64,000 bases of DNA, taken from the NCBI GenBank assembly GCA_026874595.1, contig CM049306.1, forward strand, positions 38,440,019 through 38,504,018, read 5' to 3'. Both the position numbers and the translations under genes were made by a program. This document shows, in pieces, positions 26,101-36,875 of this stretch. Numbering within the stretch: position 1 is the stretch's first letter; each line of letters opens with the position of its first letter. The notes below the pieces were generated by a model that had not been told where the DNA came from, ran no database searches, and saw only the letters and a list, made by a program, of their open reading frames with translations. The stretch is from Sipunculus nudus. Lineage: Eukaryota > Annelida > Sipuncula > Golfingiida > Sipunculidae.

Positions 26101-29100
26101 TTTGTCTTATGGATTTCAAACACAACTTACAAATATGGCCCACCACTAAAGAAAGAACATGTATGATTTTTGGGGTCAAAGGTCAAGCTCACAAGACTCA
26201 CTTATTTAAAAAGATTATGGCAGCATTAAAAGCCAAGCTCTTCATCCCAAACTTTCCATCTTGCACATTTAGCTGATTTGCCAGTATGGGGAGAGCATAA
26301 ATGAATTTGGGGTCACAAGGTCAATGGTAAAGGTCACAGGGGCTGTTTCTTCACAAATTAGTTTCCAGATGATAACTCCAGTTTAGTTTCCATATTGGCT
26401 TAAAACTGAACCTATATATGGCTCACAACTATAGTAAGAACCCTGTCGATTTTGATGTTCAACGGTCAAAGTCAAGGTCCGACACAGGACCCATTTCTTT
26501 AAAAGGAATGTGTATGCATTTCAAGCCAAACTTTTCATCACAAACCTTCCATCCTCAAGATATTACTCACCTGCCAATAGGGGAAAATTCTTCTCCATTT
26601 GGGGTCATAGGGTTCAGGGTCACAGGGCCCATCCATTCACAAATTAGTTTATGGATGATAATTCTGCTTTGGCTAGTTACCAAGCATGACTATGTTATTG
26701 ATACAGGAGTACATTGTTTATTTATGATATGGTCTTGCACTAAATGTGTGGTGATCAGTAACACCAAACAGAGTTGAAGTTGATGTGAAAAATGTTTATT
26801 TATGATATGGTCTTGCACTAAATGTGTGGTGGTCAGTAACACCAAACAGGGTTGTAGTTGATGTGAGAAGTGAATCTCTTGTAGTGTATTATTGCTTGTA
26901 AGACTTTAACATGAAAGAATTCTGTGGAATTGTAAACATGACTCAAAAATACACACTCAAACATGTAAAAGTAGCAATCGTTTGCTAATAGCTTACTGTG
27001 GGTAAAGTTTTGAGAAAACAGATGACTGAATGTAAGAATTATAATGTAACATTATGATTAGAGAAATCAAAAGTGCATATCAGAATTTCCGTTTGTTAGT
27101 CATTCACAATACGCAGATAGATTAAAGAAAGATTTTAAAACTTGTAAAGATTAATCCATAAAAATATTAATACTATCATTGGATTAGCCAGAACTTCTTT
27201 TCTCAATATATCAAGAGAAGGCCATTTTTTTGTGCTAGTTAATTTAATCATTTTTTAAAGTAATTGCAGACATTTGCTAAGAAAAAATACATATATTTCT
27301 GGGAAATTCAAACATTCTGCTTTCATGTAAAAACTGAACATATATAAAATAAATTGATAATATGTGATGGAAGTTTTGATCAAATACTGTGCTATGTCTT
27401 TAAAATATGCATATATTAACACTGATATATTGTTGCTGCAACAATTTAGAAGTACCTATGTGTACAGGTTTGTACTGAATTGAAGACAAGAATTTATAAC
27501 TCACCATCAAAGCTAGAGTTATTATGTTTTTAAGGGACCATTTATTTATGAGAATAAATGATCCTTACTTGTTCAGTATCATAAGACAAACATACAGTCT
27601 GTGAGAGAAGTTAAAGGTAATATTGGCTCTGACTGAGACATTCTTGATATAATTGACTGATGCTTGTGCACTTAGGCTGTGTATTGATTATAGTCGAACA
27701 TGATGATGATATTCCTATGCAGTGTGCGTGCCTTGCCGTCAATACCTGTATATAACACATGCCACCTGTCCGATCTCCCCTCAGGGCCGGCCTGACCTGG
27801 TCTTGTGATGATTCATCATTCAGTGCTAGCTTTTCATCATTGTTCTGGGCCTGATCCTAATTGTATGACAAATTACAGGAATACTGCCCACAAAGGAATC
27901 AGCAACTGCTCCAGCCCTTGATACAGCTACTGTTAAGCCAGCCAACAGCACTGTGAGACCTGTTGAGCAGCCACAACCAGCAGGTAATACAGGAAAGCTT
28001 CTTAATATATTTTTATATACTGTGTTGTCTTTTCTTTGTGAGGGTTTCAAATTAATGATTTTTTGCAAAAGGGAAATTGTCATCGAAATAACATAGGTTT
28101 ACTTGAATGAGAGATGCAATCCTCAGAGGCAAGTCGAAAAGCAACAGATAAATATTATTAATAATAATAGATCTTGTATATATCCTGTAAGGCTTTTTTA
28201 ATAATCAGATCTTGCAATTTATCTGCAAACCATGAACAATGATCTCTTATTTGTTAGATATTCTCTTTGGACCCTGTCAAAAATTTATGATTTTGTGCCT
28301 ATACTACTATGTATGACTTATTAATATAATTATTGATATACTCTTTGTAGCTTTTTGTATGATGAGATCACAAAACTTTAACCCCTGTGAAATTGTGAAA
28401 AAGCTGAAGTGTTTACCTCATGAATATCAAGCTAACTGCAGTATGCTTGTGCAAACACATTATATGCATCCTCATACAAAACAAATGTTGAAATATACCT
28501 GCTGAAAACTAGTTTTTGAGATTATTTATATATTTCTGTTATTGGTGCAGCAGTTCCTTCAGTTTCTTGCACTTAACAAAGAAAACAAATGTTTCCTTCA
28601 GTTTTTTGCCCATACAGATGAAAACAAATACTGGTATACAAAGTAAATAGTAATTATACATACCAATGCTTGCAGAAATAATAAATATAAATTTTGTAAT
28701 GACATTCTTAAATACTTAAACATTAATGACATGATTCTTGTGCTTTGATCTTTAAGATTACTGTCAGCTTGTTTAAAAAGTTTTAGAGGAATATTTTATT
28801 TTTATTTATGGGTGAATCTGTTTATATATACAGCATGTATGTATAAAATGTATGTATTATATACACAATTACATACCCATGCATCCATTCACGGTATATT
28901 CATGCACATACAGGCAAATACACCAGCATAATGTTGAAATGAAATTGTTTTTCAGTATTTAAGAATCCATGTCAAATTGATTCTTACTGGCCCTAAAATA
29001 TTGCAGTTACATATTTGAATACATATACCTGCATGCATACTTGCCAGTTTTGTGATTTACAGAGTATTTAAATAACCACTATGTTTCAGTATAAAAAATT

Positions 29101-32100
29101 GTTAATTTATTTGTTTGAAATATTTAGATTCACATGTGCCTGTTGTTAATTAGAATATGTGCAGCTGATATTCTGAATTAAGCATACACCTGCACATATA
29201 TGTTCAACTTGCAGATGGCTTTGATTGATGCAGAGCTGCAGAATGCAGAGATTATTAAATGCTAGTATTTTGACTGAAATGCTTCAAGCTTTGCATTTAA
29301 CTTTGTTGTATAATAAGAAGTACCAGTAATATAATAACCTGATAATATTTAACAGATGCTATGATAAGATGTCAGCTCACTCCAGTGACAAACAAAAATG
29401 TTTACTGTCCCAAAATAAAATCATGTCCTCAAATAAAAACATCCAGGTTCATTTGTGTGTTTTGTAGTGTCTAATGGGAGCGTTATTCTGTGTGTTTTGT
29501 GATGTCTAGTGGTAGCCCTCATGGGACATTGTAAATATTGGGTCTGACAGGATTAGGGCTGAATCAGATATTTTGGGACTGGGGAGAGCTTTGTTTTTAT
29601 GACTCATTTAGGATTAATCCCTGGCCCAGTGCAAGACAAGCTTGGATGGTTTAGTGCTTGGTTTTCCTTATTTGTAGTGGTGACACTGTCATCCAGTCTG
29701 TGGAGACAGACACTGCTGAGCCGTAATGTTCTGACATATGTATAAAAGTACAGCCTACTCAGCTGAAGGCACTGATAAAGGATATATTTGATGCATCAGA
29801 GATTGGATCAAGACAAGCAGATGACTCTGTTGATAATTTGACCAGAGCAAGCTTCAAAACAAGGGTGATGCAATTTAAATTTAGCATTGACAGGGACCAC
29901 AAGATTAAGAATAATTGCCATTAAATTATATATATATATACACGTTATCATCCAGACAAAGGTTATACAAATATCATATGTCTGAAATTATTGCAATTGT
30001 GGGATGGTCGCAAGGTAGGGTTCACTGTATTAAAGTTCATTTCTGATGCTAATATTTCTGATGCTAATTTATCTTTAAGCATTGTTATTTGGATATTCTG
30101 GTTGTCCTGGTTGTTTGGATAATCAAGACTTTTCTGTATGTATAAATCAGCAGCTGGGAATATGACAGAAGAGGTCAGCAAAATGGTGACCACAGCAAGC
30201 ACTGCTGCAGCTGCTGAAACTACTGCTGGTCTGGTCAGCTCCACAGCTTCCACAGCCCCCACACTGCAGCCAACATCTCCATCTACAGCACCCAGCACTG
30301 CCAAGCTCATCATCAGCACTGCCAAAGCAGACGTTCCACCGTCCACTAAATATAATCGGCCATACGTAATACTGACCACACCACCTCCTACCCAGGGTAA
30401 CTCAACTATCCCTGCAGGTAGGTGTTTTAATTATGAAGGTTCACTTGTTATTAATGAAATGGTCTGACGATAGTACAGTAATTCTGTTATGATTGTTAAA
30501 TCATTCAGGGTCTTAATATCCCTACCACTTATATTGATTGACAAGGCTTCAGGGTTATTAACCTTTCATGATTCTGCTTAATTGAAATAATGTTTAGGAA
30601 ATTAATTTTAGTGAAAATAGGTCTTATAGCTCTTTCTGCATTATTATTTAAATAATTGAAAATTGAATTTAAAGATGTGTTACTTTTTTTGCATTGCTAA
30701 AACATGGCTGTTCCATTTAAAATTAAATCACAATAAAAGTTTGTCTTCTTTTTCTTTTTTTCAGTGATCCTTTAGTATACCTAAAAATGCTATATTTGTT
30801 TAATACTAGACATTTGAGTTTCCTTTTTGCAATGATTTAAAATTAGCTATTACTGGTATATGAAATATATTATATGAAATAAAATTCCTGTTCTGATTAT
30901 GGTGCTGATGAAGTTAGAGTATGTCATTACTAAGAAAAGTGAAACCTGTGTAATAAGACCACTCCTGGGACTGGGCAAAAGTGGTCTGATATCTTAAATG
31001 CTCTTATTAGACAGGTCAGTTATAACCCATGCCTTTGCAGAATGCTTTTGGCTCATTCAAGGGTGCACTCAATAGACAAGTCTTATGTCGTATTAGACAG
31101 GTCAGTTATAAAGAATGCTTTTTCGCAAAAGGTTTTTGATTCACTCTATGAGTGGTTTTAATATAATAGACGGGTGGTCTAGCTTTCAGACAGGTTCCAC
31201 TGAATGTTCACATTCAGTGTATACATTCATGTGACACCTGGGTTTATTTGCATACAAGTGGACTGTCTATGTGACCGTGTAATGTTATACTATGCATTGA
31301 ATTTAAATAGCATCAGCATCAGTTGTTAGCTAGAGCCCCACTGAGAACCCTTGATAATGGAGATCACATGAACAAACCCGCTATGTATGGAAAGGTCAGT
31401 TTCACACAGAACCAGGCGTGGTTAATTGAACTTAGGTGCCACTCTTTAAAATTCTAATATTGGTTACAAAATGGATTTTGAGATTCCACTAAAAGCGCAC
31501 TTGTATGTCTCCTGAGGATGAATGAGCTATATTTACCTCTTCTGGTGGAGATTTGTTTTTTTTTATGTGTCTCTCAGTACAAGACCCAGTATGACTCATG
31601 AACATTATACAGCCCTGCGTTGGGTAACTGTTGAGTCGTCTTTGTTTTCAGGTGGTGGAGGGGTGTCTGGAGCTACAATAGGAATTGTTGTTGGCATTTT
31701 ACTCGGTATAATCCTAATAGCTGTTGGAGTTCTAGTTTTTATTTTGCATCGGAGGAGGAGGAAAAGGAATCAGAAGTGAGTATTTATTATTTCATTAATA
31801 TATTATGATATAGTAACTTTTTTTACCCCCTTTGTTAGAACTCAAAACCCTGGCTGGTATAAATTAATCCAGGCATATGAGTACTCATGCAGTTTTGCTT
31901 GTCCCTGCAAAGCGTCACTTAGTTTTTATTAATATTTAAGAAGGAGGAAATATTAAAAATATCACTAGGGTCAATTCCTGTGTATGGAAGCTTCTTGTTG
32001 TGTTTTACCTTACTACAAAACAAACCACTTACTAGTAAAACAAAGCACATAATAAAAAAATACATCCAGTGGCACAGGGAAACAATACAAATTACAAAGA

Positions 32101-35100
32101 AAAATTGAGATACATGTGCATGTTTAAACTAACACTCAAAGGAAATGTAACTGTTTAGGCCCACCCAAGACCCACTATTAAAGGTGTCTTACTGCAGCCC
32201 CAATGTTAATCTCAGAGCCCAGAACCTGGCAACAACATGCTCACAGCATGATGATCGCTGCAAAAGTAAAAAGTGATTCCTGTGAGCCAGCGCTGGTCAA
32301 CCTGCTCCCTTAAGTTATATCAGCCAATCAAACCCTAGGCTGCTATGTGTTATAATTCTAGGCATGCCTTTTGCAGGTTCAGAGTGGTTCAGGGTGGGTC
32401 AAGCTGATTTCGGACCCAGCTGATGAAATACATTCAACAGTATATACCGTAAAGCTTACAGCAAAGCCAAAACTATTAAATAAATACTGCAGCTCAATAA
32501 AAATCCCCGAACTCCCTACAAGAACATCACATGTGATAAGATATATTGTTTACTCCTGGTATTTCAGTATCACAGTCATCAGTAATGCTGTTACCATACT
32601 GTTTTTCATGATACAGTATGTATGACAATAATTTGGTCTTGATATGTTAATTATACAAATTGTTACGGGGTGACATAAAAGCGGACCAAACTGTCTCGCT
32701 AGTGAAGCTTGCTTTTCTAGCGAAGCGGTTGGTATGCCAGACTTGTGGGGCACGGACATCGGTTTTAATCCCGGACCGGCCCAGAATTTTCCCCTGAGCA
32801 ATTTGTCTTCGTAACAAATATACATAACGCAGATTCCATACAGATATTTCCTTGGGTATATAGAAATGTTAATAAGGCTTAATCTGATCAAATTTATTTT
32901 CAAACCTTAAATAAAACTGCATTAATTCACATGTTTATTCCAATTCAGAAACAAGCATAATTAAGCGCAGCTGTTCAGCTGAGTGTCATGCCCCATGGAC
33001 AGCAAATGACTTGGGTAATTGTTAATCTGTTTTAAGTATCCGGGTACATTCTTCTAGGCTCATATGATTGTTGTTCACAAACAAGTCACTTGCAACAATT
33101 TACCATTGCAGTATATGTACTGAAAGCTATAACACCATGCAGGCCCTGGTTATTCAGTTTAGTTCTAATTATTATATAATAATTGTCAATATTATAGTTA
33201 TTTAATAACGGTCAATATTATATAGTTATATAATAATGACACTGTAGTTATATAATAATGGTGTTGTAGATACATAAAAATGGTTATTATGAAGCCCCAT
33301 TAATGAAGCAAAGAAATCTGATTTTGCATTATAAAGTCAGCATTATGTTTATAATTTATCATAAATGGACCACTGCATGATAATGTTGTATATGAAGCTG
33401 AAATAAAGCTTATGATAGATTGGTGTCTCAGGGATAAATCAACAAATATTAATTGTGAGACTCAGGCTAAGCTGGGCCCATATCAGCTATGGTTAAGTGA
33501 AGCATTATTTCACGTTCTGATCTTTCACTTCATATGGTTATTCTCTCTTAGCAGAAGCCACTGGTCATAGTACAAGTATTATGACCAGAATAATTGTACA
33601 TCAATACTGGGTATTGATTGTTTGTGCATGAGCATTACATGATAATGTCAGCTATGTGAAGGTACCAGATGTTGTGACTGTGTGCGTCATAGATACATGC
33701 ATTTAACCCCAGATCCATAGATTATTTTCTCCATGGATTAGCAGTCCTTTTGATGACAGCCACTTGATTTTCTTGATGAGCTCATGTGCTTTAACTACCA
33801 GAGCATTTTTAATTCAGGGCAGGGAACACTACACTCCTCACACAATGGTTATACAATGCAGTCATCCAAGACATCCTTTTGTCTAACTGCTGCTTTGTAT
33901 GGCAAAGTTAGTTCTCTGGGCAACACCAATAGGGTGGGCACTGAGCTAAGAATTGAAATCAGACCAATAAATGGCAGGATGGTATCACATTGTGCATCAA
34001 GTCCCAATTTTAAACATGTGACACCTGTTCTTGTTTGTCTTATAACACCTAGACACATACCAGTTCTGATTGTCCCCTGATTCCTCAGATTGGTGGACAT
34101 AGATTTGGGTTTGTCTGTCTGTCTCTTTGTCTGTCCGTCTGTCAGGTTTTCATTTCCCTGCAATAACTTTCTTAAATATTATTCAATTTCATTCAAATTT
34201 GGGTCAGTGATTGTGTTCATGCATACCTTGGTTTGGATTGGTATTAGAGTGTCTGTCTGAAAATTTATTATCACAAGCTCCAAAACAAAACAAAAAATTC
34301 CCTTTTGTTCCCAATTCACAACAAAAATTATGACATGTGGAGACAGCTTCAGAGGAAAATAAAATGTTAAACATTTTGAAAGGCAAGCATGAAGATCAAA
34401 GGAAACTAAAATAACAAGAGGTACAAGTGGAGGACATAAATTCCACAAATTTGCTTGTTGGTATATTTGTATATGCAAGCCTATTATCTTGACCAATAAA
34501 AGCTGCTGACTTAAGGTTCAGGATATACTTGTATTCTTCTTTAGCAAATAACTTAAATGATATTCACACATCCACAGTTTTATATGAAAAATGTAAATAC
34601 ATGTACAGGCTTTCATATAAAGATCTGAAGAATATGTTTATATTAGCATGGTCCATAAGTCAAAAATCATGCATGCCTTTTTATTATATACATCGTATTT
34701 AACCCTATGGTTGGTACAAATTAAATGACCTATTGACAGTACTAACAGAGGCACCTGTTTTTTCTTCTGTCCAGAAAAGATATCACTCAGATAGAGAATC
34801 CCAGGTATCAGCCTCCAGCTGAGAGGTCAAGGGGCGAATACAAATTTGAACGGGACACAAGTGTATATGCTACACCTAAAGTAAGTGAACAACATGTAAC
34901 TTACTTAAAATCATAAACTTTACCTTGTTTATTATTATTTTGGGTTAATACATAAACATGCATGGTTGGTGTGCTTTCATACCACTGATTGAGAGAACAT
35001 GCTGCTTTGGTGGGTTAAATTTAAATCAACATGAAGATTAAGGTTTCTGTTATTTCAGATCACTGTGGGTAAGATTGTAATGTCATATGTAACCCTTTGA

Positions 35101-35155
35101 CTATTTGTATAGGGTCACAAATAATAATGATATATATATATAATATATATAATAA

Positions 35156-35222
<67 letters not shown>

Positions 35223-36875
35223 AATATAATTAAATACTGTTAATAACAAATTATGAAATAATATTTGATTAAGAATCATCAGAAATTTTCTTTTGTCGAG
35301 ACTAGTTGTATTAAGCTATTTCAACACATATATTATTATTAAATTACTGAGGAATTTTTCAGTGTAATTCAGTTGAGAATATGTGTTAAAGCTTAGTTTA
35401 AAACAGATTTCAGTGAAAAGTTTAATATGTAAACCAATTAAACATGAACAGTATTTACATATGTTTTGCATATTTTACAGAGCAAAAATAATAACAGTGA
35501 CAATGACATCGAGATCCTTGCCACCAGGAGTTCCTCCAGGAAGAAGAGACGAGCACCCCCACCACCAAACCCCTTCACGGGAGAGATGGACTTTAAATCA
35601 GGCCACAGGGACTCCAGAGACCCTGACTCACCTGTACGTTCACAGTTATGATTCTTTCTTTTTTTGGGGGTGGGGGGGTGGGGGGGGGGTTTGGGGGGGG
35701 GGGGGTTAGAGTTTGATATCACCGATGATGTCAGTCTCATCTGACGTAATCTTACAATTTGGCTTCCTGGTCTTTCAGGCCTGTTCATTCTTGTAGCTTT
35801 TCTCGTCTCCCTGGGGAGCATACTTGTTTAACTGAGCAGCCACACACAGTGTTAGAAGATTTTTAGTTCTACAGTTGCTTGATGCCCATGTTTGACCAGT
35901 ACTCATTCACTCCTTGGTGAAGAGAGAGCACCCTTGTGGTAAAGACTTTAGCTAAGAGTCTTAGCATGGAAAGGGGTCAGATCAGGACATGAACCCACAA
36001 TCTTGCGGTCACAAGTCCAAAGCACTGACCATTGTGCCACCACACTCAACCATGATGTATAAATAGAAAGGGTGTCACAGTTGCCTTTTTGGTTGTAATT
36101 TTAATAAGAGTCCCTTAATTGTGTTAGATGCTAATTACCTGTACTAATGTATTACCTCTTCATGATATATTTTGCCAAATATGACAGATGCTAGTTCTGT
36201 AATTTCACCAACTGGATGCAAAATCATAGTACAAAAGGAAGCTTATAGATGGCACTGTGATTGCCCCTTTGATATATAATTTGAAATTTCTCAGGAGTTA
36301 TGGTGAAAATATGGGAAAAGCATGATAATAACAGATTTTTTTTTGCTAAACAGGTAAAAACACTACATGACAAAGGAAATTGTGTCAAAATTGTATAATT
36401 TTATCTTCACAAAAGATGAAAATCAAAATCAAAATATTTGATGCAGGGGGTTAAAATTGACACTTGTGGTGCCTGAGAACCATGCATTTTTTGGCCTAAT
36501 AACAACCATGATGAAATGATGAACTTTATATGAACTGTCTGTTTATTCCAGCCACCAGTAGAGCTTTCCACATTCACCAGACCTGATATTCCTCATATTG
36601 ATGATGATGATGCAGAAGGAGATGAAAGTACTGCCAAGACTCCGCTAATAGATCGAAACAACGGGAAGGGACCATCGACGAACAACAGTGACCAAGATGA
36701 GGCAGCTGGGGACGGGAATGACTCAGGAGTTGAAGACGATAAAGCGCCACTCGATAAATCTCCAAAGAAAAGGCCAAACCCAGAACCAAGGCGATCCCTC
36801 TTTAAGGGATCAAATGGATCTAATGTGAAAACCCCGGAGGGCTATGATGAAAAACATAATCCGTTCTTTGAATAA
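17058..36875 (+). CDS. Unrecognised type I membrane protein: mucin-like ectodomain, glycine-zipper TM, NPF-tail
   Basis: Seven exons (17058-17148, 27879-27983, 30151-30417, 31652-31775, 34775-34880, 35481-35633, 36552-36875) splice in compatible phases into 389 codons plus stop. Residues 1-27 are a signal peptide (hydrophobic ILVLFIVILGL, likely cut near SAG/Q). Residues about 28-160 are rich in Thr, Ser, Ala and Pro, with three N-glycosylation sequons (NST, NMT, NST). Residues 162-186 form one membrane helix with Gly at 161, 165, 169 and 173 (GxxxG repeated), followed by a basic stop-transfer run HRRRRKR. The cytoplasmic part (187-389) is hydrophilic: KKRRAPPPP, an NPF at 261-263, an acidic run near 297, and the final residues NPFFE. 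NPF is the ligand of EH domains in endocytosis, so a role as a surface or cargo-sorting protein is an inference. I recognise no family. Intron 1 is 10.7 kb and could hide an extra exon of matching phase. Confidence 0.8.
20308..20333. repeat. Poly-A run
   Basis: 26 consecutive A. No convincing retroposed sequence sits directly upstream. Confidence 0.95.
24960..25395. repeat. Degenerate dispersed-repeat fragment
   Basis: Sequence ending in 'gctaacagacaaaccaac' and 'gaacttaacctcttt' has the look of a decayed dispersed repeat, with a run of purine/CA tetranucleotides after a 'tcagtagtttttgta' block. No second copy was found in the window, so this is a judgement of style. Confidence 0.3.
25404..25583. 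mobile_element. Short TA-flanked element (MITE-like), 180 bp
   Basis: Starts CAGTAAAACCTGT and ends ACAGGTTCCATTG, imperfect inverted repeats, with TA on both sides. The interior repeats 'ggtggtcttattaaacaga' blocks. Related copies lie at 30,937-31,202 and 42,003-42,113. CAGT ends with a TA target site fit the Tc1/mariner-pogo superfamily. Confidence 0.7.
26032..26700 (+). repeat. (TCTG)n run followed by family C repeats
   Basis: A TCTG tetranucleotide run (26,032-26,055) is followed by units anchored on 'agatgataactccag' near 26,085, 26,368 and 26,653 (283- and 285-bp period), each containing a 'ggtcaaaggtcaag' block. The same family is at 57,960-59,830. Confidence 0.85.
26715..26870 (+). 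repeat. 78-bp tandem dimer
   Basis: TGTTTATTTATGATATGG starts a 78-bp unit at 26,715 that is repeated at 26,793 with only a few mismatches. Confidence 0.9.
27879..27983 (+). CDS. NPF-tail gene exon 2 (ectodomain)
   Basis: Acceptor TTACAG, donor GCAG|GTAATA, phase 1 at both ends, 35 codons. Rich in Ala, Thr and Pro, with an NST sequon followed by VRPVEQPQPA. Confidence 0.78.
27984..30150. other. Intron 2 of the NPF-tail gene
   Basis: 2.2 kb, AT-rich; I see no exon and no clear repeat beyond short simple sequence. Confidence 0.6.
30151..30417 (+). CDS. NPF-tail gene exon 3 (mucin-like)
   Basis: Phase 1 to phase 1. Encodes a Thr/Ser/Ala-dense run, expected to be heavily O-glycosylated, with two N-glycosylation sequons. 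The acceptor is CAGCAG, so the exon may start at 30,151 or 30,154. A second possible donor at 30,397 would drop seven residues (GNSTIPA) without changing phase. Confidence 0.8.
30418..31651. other. Intron 3 of the NPF-tail gene
   Basis: Contains a 266-bp relative of the TA-flanked CAGTGAAAC element at 30,937-31,202; otherwise AT-rich. Confidence 0.65.
30937..31202. mobile_element. MITE-like element, 266 bp
   Basis: AAGTGAAACCTGTGTAATAA at the left and GACAGGTTCCACTG at the right form imperfect inverted repeats. The interior repeats 'tattagacaggtcagttata' twice. Same family as 25,404-25,583; the TA target site is not intact here. Confidence 0.65.
31652..31775 (+). CDS. NPF-tail gene exon 4 (membrane helix)
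   Basis: Acceptor TTTTCAG, donor GTGAGT at 31,776, phase 1 to 2. Encodes GGGGVSGATIGIVVGILLG, then IILIAVGVLVFIL and HRRRRKR. Glycines every fourth residue form a classic helix-helix packing pattern. Confidence 0.85.
32690..32800 (+). repeat. tRNA-derived SINE-like sequence
   Basis: GCGGTTGGTATGCC resembles an A box and GGTTTTAATCC a B box (consensus GGTTCGANTCC), about 35 bp apart, as in tRNA genes. There is no clean cloverleaf acceptor stem, so I read it as a SINE head or tRNA relic. Confidence 0.5.
34110..34240 (+). repeat. (GTCT/GTCC)n run plus 'ataactttctt' module
   Basis: GTCTGTCTGTCTCTTTGTCT runs into 'ctgtccgtctgtc', then 'ataactttcttaaa', then 'ttcattcaaatttggg'. The motif order is the same as in families B and C although the sequence differs. 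Confidence 0.5.
34775..34880 (+). CDS. NPF-tail gene exon 5 (cytoplasmic)
   Basis: Acceptor TCCAG, donor GTAAGT at 34,881, phase 2 to 0. Encodes KDITQIENPRYQPPAERSRG and a tail with two tyrosines that could be sorting or phosphorylation sites (NPRYQPP, SVYATP). Confidence 0.8.
34881..35480. other. Intron 5 of the NPF-tail gene, with (TA)n
   Basis: Short intron of 600 bp dominated by a TA-rich microsatellite at 35,129-35,219. Confidence 0.8.
35481..35633 (+). CDS. NPF-tail gene exon 6 (first NPF motif)
   Basis: 51 codons in phase 0, acceptor TTACAG, donor CCT|GTACGT. Encodes SKNNNSDNDIEILATRSSSR, a KKRRAPPPPNPFTG segment (basic, proline-rich, NPF) and GHRDSRDPDSP. Confidence 0.8.
35666..35705 (+). 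repeat. G-rich tract, possible G-quadruplex
   Basis: Four or more runs of five or more G broken by T, starting 32 bp after the exon 6 donor. Confidence 0.9.
35930..36055 (-). repeat. tRNA-derived SINE-like sequence, minus strand
   Basis: On the minus strand TGGTCAGTGCTTTG (A-box-like, complement of about 36,017-36,031) is followed by GGGTTCATGTCC (B-box-like, complement of 35,985-35,996), with tRNA-like spacing and a non-tRNA tail. Confidence 0.6.
36240..36490. repeat. Dispersed repeat (family D), copy 1
   Basis: Blocks 'gctaaacaggtaaaaacac', 'acaaaggaaattgt' and 'gtgcctgagaacca' recur, reverse-complemented and in matching order, at 60,540-60,745. Confidence 0.7.
36552..36875 (+). CDS. NPF-tail gene exon 7 (C-terminus)
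   Basis: Acceptor TTCCAG, 107 codons then TAA at 36,873-36,875. Encodes an acidic stretch (HIDDDDAEGDES), a low-complexity Asn/Asp/Gly region, KSPKKRPNPEPRRSLFKG and the ending YDEKHNPFFE. An AATAAA overlaps the stop codon (36,871-36,876); a second is at 37,043-37,048. Confidence 0.85.
   Translation, partial: PPVELSTFTRPDIPHIDDDDAEGDESTAKTPLIDRNNGKGPSTNNSDQDEAAGDGNDSGVEDDKAPLDKSPKKRPNPEPRRSLFKGSNGSNVKTPEGYDEKHNPFFE

Larger units (their letters stand above)
17149..27878. other. Intron 1 of the NPF-tail gene
   Basis: 10.7 kb of AT-rich sequence with no supportable exon. It holds a G run (18,570-18,582), a 26-bp A run (20,308-20,333), a 22-bp direct duplication (20,399-20,420 and 20,431-20,452), a C run (21,635-21,649), a short TA-flanked element (25,404-25,583), family C repeats (about 26,070-26,700) and a 78-bp tandem dimer (26,715-26,870). 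Confidence 0.65.
31776..34774. other. Intron 4 of the NPF-tail gene
   Basis: 3.0 kb. Holds a tRNA-like SINE fragment (32,690-32,790), one copy of the CAGCTGAG..CATGG motif (about 32,972), diverged AT-rich tandem units near 33,170-33,280 and a tetranucleotide-plus-'ataactttctt' repeat fragment near 34,110-34,240. Confidence 0.6.
35634..36551. other. Intron 6 of the NPF-tail gene
   Basis: Holds a G-rich run (35,666-35,705), a SINE-like fragment on the minus strand (35,930-36,055) and a dispersed repeat (36,240-36,490) whose reverse complement is at 60,540-60,745. Confidence 0.7.

Noticed and set aside
29963-30379. 138-residue frame on the minus strand
   Set aside because: It overlaps exon 3 of the NPF-tail gene antisense; Thr/Ser/Ala-rich codons leave the opposite strand open. 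No start context or motif of its own.
32690-32800. Functional tRNA gene
   Set aside because: A and B boxes are present but the acceptor stem does not pair and the B box is imperfect; kept as a SINE-like relic.
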